Source of the DNA: JBEKLJ01 sp050010255
Lineage (GTDB): Bacteria > Acidobacteriota > Terriglobia > Bryobacterales > Bryobacteraceae
DNA: 28,374 nucleotides
Assembly (NCBI GenBank): GCA_050010255.1
Contig: JBEKLJ010000013.1
Span: 1 to 28,374, forward strand
Direction: 5' to 3'
Position numbers and translations under genes: made by a program
The notes under the pieces: generated by a model
What the model was told of the DNA's origin: nothing
Databases searched by the model: none
What the model saw: the letters and a program-made list of their open reading frames with translations, nothing else
Part shown: piece by piece, positions 22,194 through 28,374 of the stretch
How the letters are laid out: every line of letters starts with the position of its first letter
How positions within the stretch are numbered: the stretch's first letter is position 1

Positions 22194-23219
22194 ATGAGTG
22201 ATCGGCCCGGCAGTGTTATGTCCGGGGTTACGGTTGTCATTCCGAACTGGAACCGGCGCGGTCCGCTGGAGCGGCTCATAGGGCAGCTCCAGGCGCAGAC
22301 GCGTCCGCCAGAGGAGATCCTCGTTGTCGACAACGGATCGAGCGACGGCTCGGCCGAGGCGGCCAGGAGCCGGGGCGCGCGCGTGATCGAGCTGGACCGG
22401 AACGCCGGTTTCGCCGTGGCCGTGAATCGCGGCATCGAGGAGACCAGGACGGAACTGGTGGCCGTAATCAACAACGACGTCGAGCCGGCGCCGGACTGGC
22501 TGGAGCGGCTGGGGGAAGCGCTCGAGCAGCCGCAGGTATGGTTCGCCTCGGGGAGGCTGCGCAGCGCGGCGCGCCCCGAGGAGCTGGACGGGACCTACGA
22601 CACGCTCTGCCGCGGCGCCTGCCCGTGGCGCGCCGGCCACGGCGCCAAGGACGGCCCGCCGTGGGGGCGCCGCCGGCGCATCCGGTTCGCCCCGTTTACG
22701 GCCGCGCTGTTCCGGACCGAGCTGTTTCACAGGGTCGGCGCGCTGGACGAGCGGTTCCAGTCGTACCTGGAGGACGTCGAATTCTGTCTGCGCTGCGCCA
22801 AGCTCGGCTATGCCGGGCTGTACGTGCCGGATGCGCTCGCCACCCACGCAGGCAGCGCGACGCTGGGGCGCTGGCACAAGGACGCCGTGCGGCTGATCGC
22901 CCGCAACCAGGTGCTGCTGATGGCCAAGCACTATCCGGCCGGCTGCCTGCTGCGATACGGCTGGCCGATTCTGGTGGCGCAGGGGCTGTGGGGCCTGCTG
23001 GCGATGGCTCACGGCCGGGGCCTGCCGTTCCTGCGCGGCAAGCTCGAAGGCCTGCTGCTGGCCCGGACGGTGCGGCGCGAGGCGGCGCGCGGCGGCGGGT
23101 TCGAGCCCGGACTGTCCAGGATTCTCGAGGAGAGCGAGTCGGAGATCTTCCGGCTCCAGCGGCGCCAAGGCTTCGACCTGTACTGGCGCCTGTACTTTGC
23201 GCTGACATCGCTGGTATGA
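22194..23219 (+). CDS. GT2 glycosyltransferase (rhamnosyltransferase-like)
   Basis: 341 residues from ATG 22194; ATG 22218 is a possible later start. The GT-A domain opens GVTVVIPNWNRRGPLERLI and has VVDNGSSDGSAE, the metal-binding NND near 93-95 and YLEDVEFCLRCAKLGYAGLYVP, then an ATHAGSATLGR histidine block. A C-terminal hydrophobic stretch (LLRYGWPILVAQGLWGLLAMAHG) and basic residues suit membrane association. It should add a nucleotide-activated sugar to a lipid-linked glycan in the cytosol; donor unknown. Its stop overlaps the next gene (ATGA). Confidence 0.9.
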   Translation: MSDRPGSVMSGVTVVIPNWNRRGPLERLIGQLQAQTRPPEEILVVDNGSSDGSAEAARSRGARVIELDRNAGFAVAVNRGIEETRTELVAVINNDVEPAPDWLERLGEALEQPQVWFASGRLRSAARPEELDGTYDTLCRGACPWRAGHGAKDGPPWGRRRRIRFAPFTAALFRTELFHRVGALDERFQSYLEDVEFCLRCAKLGYAGLYVPDALATHAGSATLGRWHKDAVRLIARNQVLLMAKHYPAGCLLRYGWPILVAQGLWGLLAMAHGRGLPFLRGKLEGLLLARTVRREAARGGGFEPGLSRILEESESEIFRLQRRQGFDLYWRLYFALTSLV

Positions 23220-24166
23220 ACCTGGTTTCGGTGGTCATCGTCGCGCACAATTCCGAGCCCGAGATCGGGGCCTGTCTGGAGGCCCTGGCCGGGAGTGGAG
23301 CCGAGATCATCGTGGTGGACAACGCCTCCGGGGACGGGACCGGCGCCTTGGCGCTGGCCCGGAAGGAGGCGCGCTGGATTTTGAACCCCTGGAACCGTGG
23401 TTTTGCGGCCGCGGCCAACCAGGGTATCGCGGCAGCGCAGGGGGAGTTCGTGCTGTTGCTGAACCCCGACGCCGTGGTGCTCGGGGGCCTGGACGCGCTC
23501 CAGGGCGCGTGCGCCCAGCCGGGCGTGGCCGCCGCCGGCGGGAAGCTGGTAGGGCCGGACGGACGTCCGCAGGTGGGATTCATGGTTCGCCGGTTTCCGA
23601 GCGCGGCGGTCCTGATTCTGGAGGCCCTGGGCGTGAACCGGCTGTGGCCTGGCAACCCGGCGAACCGGCGCTACCGCTGCCTGGACCTCGACCCGGAGGC
23701 GCCGGCGGCCGTCGAGCAGCCGGCGGGGGCATTTCTGATGGTGCGCCGGGAGGTCTGGCGGCAGCTCGGCGGTTTCGATGAGGGCTTCCGGCCGCTGTGG
23801 TTCGAGGACGTCGATTTTCTGAAGCGAGCCGCCCAAGCCGGCTACTCGGTCCGGTACGTGCCGGAGGCCGTGGCGGCGCATGGAGGCGCCCGCTCGGCCG
23901 GGCGTCTGGAATGGGGAGTCAGGGAAGCGTACTGGTATGGTAACCTACTGAGGTATACAGCCAAGCACTTTGCCAGCAGCAGTCTGCGGACGGTGTGCGG
24001 GGCTGTGATGGTGGGCGCGTTGCTCCGATCAGTGGTCGGGGTTCTTCGGCGTGGGAGCCTGAAACCGGTTGGCGTTTATGGTAGGGTAGTTCGTCTGGCC
24101 GGGGCGTACGGGATCTCGGGCCGGAGCGAAGGCCCCGTGTGTTCGACTGCCTTCGCGGTTCAGTAG
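23216..24166 (+). CDS. GT2 glycosyltransferase
   Basis: ATG 23216 overlaps the preceding stop by four bases, so the pair is coupled; an upstream open frame exists but lacks homology. 316 residues. The GT-A landmarks are LVSVVIVAHNSEPEIG, VVDNASGDGT, NRGFAAAANQGI, the NPD motif in LLNPDAVVL, then GAFLMVRREVWRQLGGFDE and WFEDVDFLKRAAQAGYSVRYVPEAVAAH. The order is that of WcaE/RfbN-like enzymes. The acceptor is probably a lipid-linked oligosaccharide. The last 30 residues are less conserved in style. Confidence 0.9.
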   Translation: MNLVSVVIVAHNSEPEIGACLEALAGSGAEIIVVDNASGDGTGALALARKEARWILNPWNRGFAAAANQGIAAAQGEFVLLLNPDAVVLGGLDALQGACAQPGVAAAGGKLVGPDGRPQVGFMVRRFPSAAVLILEALGVNRLWPGNPANRRYRCLDLDPEAPAAVEQPAGAFLMVRREVWRQLGGFDEGFRPLWFEDVDFLKRAAQAGYSVRYVPEAVAAHGGARSAGRLEWGVREAYWYGNLLRYTAKHFASSSLRTVCGAVMVGALLRSVVGVLRRGSLKPVGVYGRVVRLAGAYGISGRSEGPVCSTAFAVQ

Positions 24167-24216
24167 GGCGGTACGGTTCCAGTAGCTGTTGTGGTTGTGC
24201 GCAAGCTGATACTTTC

Positions 24217-25290
24217 ATGGCCCATACTGACTTCGTATCCGTAACGATCGTTACCTACAACAGCGGGCGGTTCATCAAGAGGTGCCTGGAGTCGGTTCTG
24301 GCCCAGGGCCACCGCCAAAAAGAAGTCATCGTCATCGACAACGCCTCGACGGACGGCACGCTGGCCATTCTGGAGCAGTTCGAAGAGCGCTGCCGCGTGG
24401 TCCTGAACGAGGAGAACATCGGGTTCGCGGCGGCGCAGAACCAGGCCATCCAGCTCTCCCGTGGGGACTGGGTGCTGGCGCTGAACCCAGACGTGCTGCT
24501 CACCCCCAATTTCATCGACGCGCTGCTGGAGGCGGGCCATCTGGATCCCGGAGTCGGCACGGTGTGCGGCAAGCTGCTGACCATGCGGGCCAGCTTCGCG
24601 CTGCCCCGGGAGTCGCTGGTGGATTCCACGGGGATGTACTTCACGCCCATGCTGAGGCATCTGGACCGCGGCAGCCAGGAAATCGACAACGGCCACTATC
24701 TGAATTACGAGTACGTCTTCGGCGCCACGGCGGCGGCCGCGCTCTACCGCCGCGAGATGATCGAGGACGTCTCGATCCAGGGCGAGTTCTTCGATCCGGA
24801 CTTCTTCGTCTATCGCGAGGACGCTGACGTGGCCTGGCGGGCGCAGTTGATGGGCTGGCACTGCATGTACACGCCGCGCGCGCGCGGCTACCACGTGCGG
24901 ACGGTCCTGCCCGGCAACCGGCGCGCGCTGCCGCCCGCGATCAACATGCACTCGGTGAAGAACCGGTTCCTGATGCGGATGAAGAACATGACCGGCGACC
25001 TATACCGGCGGAACTGGGTGTCGATCACGGCGCGCGACGTGGTGGTGCTGGGCTGCTGTCTGGTGCGCGAGCAGGCATCGCTCAAAGCGTTCTGGTATCT
25101 GGCGCGAAACTGGAAGCGCGTGATGGGCAAGCGCCGCGAGATAATGGAACGTCGGCGCGTCAACGATGACTACATGGCGACCTGGTTCCTCTACACGCCC
25201 GTTAGCAAGCCGGCGCCCTGCCCGGCGGAGGAGCCCCGGCCGCGCTTCAAGACCGCCGGCGCCTCCCGAGCCGAGCAGTTCGAATACTGA
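24217..25290 (+). CDS. GT2 glycosyltransferase
   Basis: ATG 24217 gives 357 residues that start MAHTDFVSVTIVTYNSGRFI, the fold's first strand; the frame upstream to 24139 is not homologous. Motifs are VIDNASTDGTLAIL, NIGFAAAQNQAIQLSRGDWVLALNPD, FGATAAAALYRREMIEDV and FFVYREDADVAWRAQLMGW, followed by a basic C-terminal half that may sit on the membrane. It differs from its neighbours in a long MHSVKNRFLMRMKNMTGDLYRR segment after the catalytic core, typical of rhamnosyltransferase-like GT2 enzymes. It belongs to the same run of glycan genes. Confidence 0.9.
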   Translation: MAHTDFVSVTIVTYNSGRFIKRCLESVLAQGHRQKEVIVIDNASTDGTLAILEQFEERCRVVLNEENIGFAAAQNQAIQLSRGDWVLALNPDVLLTPNFIDALLEAGHLDPGVGTVCGKLLTMRASFALPRESLVDSTGMYFTPMLRHLDRGSQEIDNGHYLNYEYVFGATAAAALYRREMIEDVSIQGEFFDPDFFVYREDADVAWRAQLMGWHCMYTPRARGYHVRTVLPGNRRALPPAINMHSVKNRFLMRMKNMTGDLYRRNWVSITARDVVVLGCCLVREQASLKAFWYLARNWKRVMGKRREIMERRRVNDDYMATWFLYTPVSKPAPCPAEEPRPRFKTAGASRAEQFEY

Positions 25291-25365
25291 CGGCCAAGCG
25301 CATCGCTTTTACTCCCGCCACGTGACTCCCGCAGCCGGGCTAAGCGTGTATGCCGGGGGTGGGCG

Positions 25366-26454
25366 GTGAGAATCGCGATTCTGGGTACGCGCGGCATTCC
25401 GGCGCGCTACGGCGGCTTCGAAACCTTCGCCGAGGAGCTCTCGACGCGCCTGGCCGCGCGCGGCCACCAGGCGACGGTCTACTGCCGCCAGCGCCACTCC
25501 GAGCCCTTCTACCGCGGCGTGCGGCTGCGCTGGCTGCCGACGGTGCGACACAAGTACCTGGACACGCTGGCGCACACCTTTCTCTCGACGATCCACCTGC
25601 TGTTCCATCGCGCCGACGCGGCGCTTTACTGCAACGCGGCGAACGCGGTTTTCGCGTGGCTGCCGCGGGCCTTCGGGATGCCGGTGGCGCTCAACGTGGA
25701 CGGCGTCGAGCGCAGGCGCAGGAAATGGAACCGGCTGGCGAGGGCCTGGTACCTGATCTCGGAGCGGTTGGCGACGTTCTGCCCGACCGTGGCGGTCAGC
25801 GACGCCGAGAGCATCGCGGGCTACTACCAGCGGCGCTACGGCAAGCGGACCCACTTCATCCCCTACGGCGCAGAGACGGGCCAGGTGGCGGCCACCGAGG
25901 TCCTGGAGCGGATGAATCTCGAGCCCGGGCGCTATTTCCTCTACGATAGCCGGATGGAGCCGGAGAACAACGCCCTGCTGGTGCGGGAGTGCTTCGAGCG
26001 GGTCAAGACGGAGTACAAGCTGGCGCTCATCGGCGATGCGCCCTATGCCAAGGCGTACATTGAGCGGGTGCGCGCCACGGGCGATCCGCGCATCGTCATG
26101 CCGGGCGCGATTTACGGGCAGGGCTACCACGAGCTCCAGTCGCACTCCTTCGCCTACATCCATGCCACCGAGGTCGGGGGCACGCACCCGGCGCTGATTG
26201 AGGCGATGGGCCGGGGGGCGTTGGTGCTCTACCTCGACACGCCCGAAAACGCCGAGGTGGCCGGCGACGCCGGGATCGCGTTCGAGCACGGCAATCTGGC
26301 CCAGAGAATGGAGGAAGCGCTGGCGATGCCGGAGGCCGAACGCGCGGCCTGGAGGCGCCGGGCCCAGGAGCGCGTTGCCGAACGGTACAGTTGGGAGACG
26401 GTGACCGACGCCTACGAGAAGCTGTTGCGCGGCATCGCGGGCCGGCGTCAATAG
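25366..26454 (+). CDS. GT4 glycosyltransferase with DUF1972 N-terminal domain
   Basis: GTG 25366 gives 362 residues with the DUF1972 opening MRIAILGTRGIPARYGGFET. The N-terminal Rossmann half continues to about 165. The donor-binding half shows YFLYDSRMEPENNALL and VGGTHPALIEAMGRGALVLYLD, the GT4 region with the E-x7-E motif (IEAMGRGAL). By family knowledge such enzymes transfer rhamnose or other deoxysugars in O-antigen and exopolysaccharide assembly. It is followed after five bases by alr, so both may share a transcript. Confidence 0.9.
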   Translation: MRIAILGTRGIPARYGGFETFAEELSTRLAARGHQATVYCRQRHSEPFYRGVRLRWLPTVRHKYLDTLAHTFLSTIHLLFHRADAALYCNAANAVFAWLPRAFGMPVALNVDGVERRRRKWNRLARAWYLISERLATFCPTVAVSDAESIAGYYQRRYGKRTHFIPYGAETGQVAATEVLERMNLEPGRYFLYDSRMEPENNALLVRECFERVKTEYKLALIGDAPYAKAYIERVRATGDPRIVMPGAIYGQGYHELQSHSFAYIHATEVGGTHPALIEAMGRGALVLYLDTPENAEVAGDAGIAFEHGNLAQRMEEALAMPEAERAAWRRRAQERVAERYSWETVTDAYEKLLRGIAGRRQ

Positions 26455-26459
26455 GATCT

Positions 26460-27590
26460 ATGACGACGCAGTATCGATCCTGGGTTGAGGTTTCGCGGCG
26501 GCAGATTGCGGAGAACTACCGCGCGGTGCGCGCCGCCGTGGGTGCGGGAGTACAGATCGCCGCCGTGGTGAAGGCCGACGCTTATGGCCACGGCGCGGTC
26601 GAGGTGTCGCGGGTGCTCGTTGCGGAAGGGGCGCGCTGGCTAGCCGTGAGCACGGCCGAAGAAGGGGTGGCGCTGCGCGAGGCGGGCATCGAGGCCCGCG
26701 TGCTGGTGATGGCCGACTCCCTGTCGTTCACCCGGCTGGAGCTGCTCGGGTATGGGCTGACCCCGGTGCTGGACTCGGTCGAGGAGATCGCGGAGCTGGA
26801 TGAGTTCCTGGGCTCGCGCCAGGTCCGCCAGCCGTATCACCTGAAGATCGACAGCGGCATGGGGCGGCTCGGGATTCGCGCGGGGGCGGAGGCGATCGCG
26901 GCGGCGGTGCGGCGGGCCGGCAGTCTGGAACTGGAAGGCCTGATGTCGCACTTCGCCTCGGCCTCCGACTACCGCAGCGCGCAGACCGATGAACAGGTAC
27001 GCGCATTCGACGCGATGTGCGGGGAACTCAAGCGGCTCGGGGTTGAACCCGCCTTCCGGCACATCTCCGGCACCAACCCGATCGCCTACGGGCGCCGCGA
27101 GGCCTGGTACAACATGGTCCGGCCCGGACACGCACTCTACGGGTACGTATCGCCGGCGCGGGGGCACGCGCCCGCCAGGATCCTCGAGGTCCGGCCGGCG
27201 CTGAGCTGGAAGGCGACGGTGCTATCGGCCAAGGACGTGCCGGAAGGCGCGCTAATCGGCTACGGCGGCATGTTCCGTGCTACCAAGCCCATGCGGATCG
27301 CCATCCTGGGCGTGGGTTACGCCGGCGGGCTGGCGCACCGGCTCTCCAACTGCGGGCACGTCATCGCCTGCGGGCGGCTGGCGCCGATTCTGGGCGCGGT
27401 CTCGATGGATCTGACCACGATCGACGCCACCGACTGCCCCTCCTTGCGCGCGGGCGATGCAGTCACGCTGCTGGGCCAGGAGGGCGAGGCCTCGATCGAC
27501 GCGCAACAAATGGCGCGAATGGCCGGGACGATCTCCTACGACATTCTATGCGGCATCCGCGCGCAGGTGAAGCGGGTGTACGTGGAGTAG
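26460..27590 (+). CDS. alr: Alanine racemase
   Basis: ATG 26460 has AGGA close upstream; 376 residues. The pyridoxal-phosphate lysine is K38 in AAVVKADAYGHG, and the catalytic tyrosine of the second domain is Y268 in LIGYGGMF. Other marks are HLKIDSGMGRLG, the DYRSAQTDEQ region and GAVSMDLTTID. It interconverts L- and D-alanine for peptidoglycan, in the cytosol. Its place at the end of a surface-glycan run links it loosely to envelope synthesis. It converges on the toxin gene with 15 bases between stops, and no clear terminator is seen. Confidence 0.96.
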   Translation: MTTQYRSWVEVSRRQIAENYRAVRAAVGAGVQIAAVVKADAYGHGAVEVSRVLVAEGARWLAVSTAEEGVALREAGIEARVLVMADSLSFTRLELLGYGLTPVLDSVEEIAELDEFLGSRQVRQPYHLKIDSGMGRLGIRAGAEAIAAAVRRAGSLELEGLMSHFASASDYRSAQTDEQVRAFDAMCGELKRLGVEPAFRHISGTNPIAYGRREAWYNMVRPGHALYGYVSPARGHAPARILEVRPALSWKATVLSAKDVPEGALIGYGGMFRATKPMRIAILGVGYAGGLAHRLSNCGHVIACGRLAPILGAVSMDLTTIDATDCPSLRAGDAVTLLGQEGEASIDAQQMARMAGTISYDILCGIRAQVKRVYVE

Positions 27591-27605
27591 GGCGGGGGCG
27601 GGTGG

Positions 27606-27920
27606 TTACAACAGGCGCAGGCGGATGAGCTTCCTGGCCAATTCGTAGACGTCCTTGCGCGAGCCTTCTTTGCGAATGCCCACCGCAACCACCAGAACGA
27701 GGACGCGCCCGCGGTCCACCCTGTAGATGATGCGATAGCGTTGTCCTACGGCGCGAAGGCTGCGCAAGCCCTGGAATTCACCTAAAAGGGGCTGGCCCTG
27801 CTTCTCCGGCTCACTAGCCAGGCCGTCGATGCGCTTGGACAACTCGACCCGGATGCGGCGGTCAGACATCGCGGAGAGCATGCGCAGCGCCGCCGGGGTG
27901 ATGACGATCGCGTAGCTCAA
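27606..27920 (-). CDS. RelE/ParE-type toxin
   Basis: The best start is TTG 27920, which overlaps the antitoxin stop (TTGA) and gives 104 residues beginning MSYAIVITPAALRML; frames upstream are out of family. The fold shows the helix pair, a Leu-rich strand LRSLRAVGQRYRIIYRVD and VLVLVVAVGIRKEGSRKDVYELARKL, which fits RelE/ParE. By family knowledge it is either an mRNA endonuclease on the ribosome or a gyrase poison; the sequence does not decide. It is coupled to the antitoxin upstream. Confidence 0.88.
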   Translation of the reverse strand: MSYAIVITPAALRMLSAMSDRRIRVELSKRIDGLASEPEKQGQPLLGEFQGLRSLRAVGQRYRIIYRVDRGRVLVLVVAVGIRKEGSRKDVYELARKLIRLRLL

Positions 27921-28198
27921 AGCCGCAGTCTCTTCTTGGCCTCTTCCCAGGGGATGGTCTTCCCCGCCTCGCACTCGCGCAGGCCGCGCCGCAAGGCCGC
28001 GGTGAGTTTCTTGTCAGCCATGATCTCCAGCGTCTCGGCGAGCCCTTCATAAAGCTCCCAGGGCAGGATCGCCAGCACCGGCTTGCCGCGCCGGGTCACG
28101 GCCACGGCGCCTGCTTGGCCTTCCCGCTCCAGCTCTTCGGGAAGGTTCGTGAGGCGGCTGCGCGCCTCTATCATGGGCAACGAGCGACTGACAACCAT
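27917..28198 (-). CDS. Phd/YefM-type antitoxin
   Basis: ATG 28198, with GAGG five bases upstream, gives 93 residues starting MVVSRSLPMIEARSRLTNLP, the usual beta-strand DNA-binding N-terminus of Phd/YefM; the in-frame ATG at 28237 lies inside the promoter and is rejected. TRRGKPVLAILPWELYEGL is the family's central strand-helix. The C-terminal, acidic-basic half should wrap the toxin. It would repress its own promoter with the toxin as corepressor. Confidence 0.9.
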   Translation of the reverse strand: MVVSRSLPMIEARSRLTNLPEELEREGQAGAVAVTRRGKPVLAILPWELYEGLAETLEIMADKKLTAALRRGLRECEAGKTIPWEEAKKRLRL

Positions 28199-28237
28199 CG
28201 TACCTCTAATCGTACGCTTTGCCGTACGGTTGGTCAA
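28199..28237 (-). promoter_or_regulatory. Toxin-antitoxin promoter with 12-bp-spaced operator boxes
   Basis: Read on the minus strand: TTGACC (28237-28232), 17 bases, TACGAT (28214-28209). On the plus strand CGTAC boxes begin at 28199, 28211 and 28223; the last two are the palindrome CGTACG. They cover the -10, spacer and ribosome site. The 12-bp centre spacing equals that of TGTACA boxes in the E. coli yefM-yoeB operator. Confidence 0.65.
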
Positions 28238-28255
28238 GGAGCCGGCCCCGTCCGG

Positions 28256-28374
28256 CTACCCGGCCCTTTCCACGTGAACCGCGCTCGCGATCAGGTCCAC
28301 GGCGCGTGGGACGGCGGCAGCGACGGCCGGGTGCATCGGGCCGCCGACGGTGTGGCAATCGACCGCTTCGACGG
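28256..28374 (-). CDS. C-terminus of a minus-strand gene, possibly hydrogenase maturation protease
   Basis: A GC-rich-third-position frame enters from the right edge and stops at TAG 28256. Only 38 residues are visible, including GGPMHPAVAAAVPRAVDLI. The pattern 'pxVaaavprAvdlI' resembles the C-terminal helix of HyaD/HycI-type hydrogenase maturation proteases, but so short a piece cannot confirm it. It runs toward the antitoxin, whose start is 57 bases beyond its stop. Confidence 0.45.
   Translation of the reverse strand, partial: VEAVDCHTVGGPMHPAVAAAVPRAVDLIASAVHVERAG

Noticed and set aside
28268..28279. TTCCACGTGAAC, similar to half of a parS site
   Set aside because: It lacks the symmetric right arm and lies inside the end of a coding frame far from parAB.
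1..28374. A CRISPR array, restriction-modification or phage-defence island
   Set aside because: No regularly spaced repeats, nucleases, methylase-endonuclease pairs or phage genes were found; the only defence-like pair is the RelE/Phd toxin-antitoxin.

Overview
The window is high-GC bacterial chromosomal DNA with dense single-domain housekeeping genes. A few hundred bases of repeat-rich spacer separate some of them. Gene content (a membrane-fused spermidine-synthase-like protein, a cytosolic FliA/WhiG-type sigma factor, a YVTN-like propeller protein, DUF1972 and GT2 glycosyltransferases, GTTCCACGTGGAAC-type parS sites) fits a soil Acidobacteriota of the Solibacter/Bryobacter kind. That assignment is an inference from gene style; no marker in the window proves it.

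Layout. 1-481: 3' part of a TlpA/peroxiredoxin-like thiol protein. 482-5637: a two-component system (sensor kinase and LuxR-type regulator, overlapping) and a 12-helix spermidine-synthase-like membrane protein, bracketed by two inverted copies of a 180-bp foldback element. 5638-7258: an isoprenylcysteine-methyltransferase-like membrane protein and a VOC-fold protein. 7259-9900: a FliA-type sigma factor and a 50-residue membrane peptide on the minus strand, then a beta-propeller protein on the plus strand. 9939-15763: a core block containing tRNA-Arg(CCT), purD, mnmG-rsmG, two parS sites, parA-parB and tRNA-Met(CAT). mnmG-rsmG-parA-parB with parS in the rsmG-parA gap is typical of the origin-proximal region of bacterial chromosomes.

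15764-16359 has no convincing gene. It carries a 22-bp palindrome, a good TTGACA promoter, a run of stable stem-loops that may be a structured RNA, and a second TTGACA promoter driving the next operon. 16360-26454 is a surface-glycan locus: a Wzt-type ABC ATPase with a C-terminal glycan-binding domain (its permease is not in the window), a methyltransferase with a long coiled coil that resembles WbdD chain-length rulers in layout, a GT2-GT4 fusion, three further GT2 enzymes and a GT4/DUF1972 enzyme. A small secreted Ala/Pro-rich protein sits on the opposite strand in the middle. Alanine racemase follows directly at 26460.

27606-28237 is a RelE/ParE-type toxin and Phd/YefM-type antitoxin pair with a promoter and three CGTAC boxes spaced exactly 12 bp apart, the spacing known for YefM-YoeB operators. 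The window ends in the C-terminus of another minus-strand gene.

The most interesting items are the 180-bp foldback element pair, the putative operator-controlled RNA locus at 15847-16172, the methyltransferase/coiled-coil 'ruler' next to an orphan Wzt, and the GT2-GT4 fusion. No wholly new defence or mobile system is visible.
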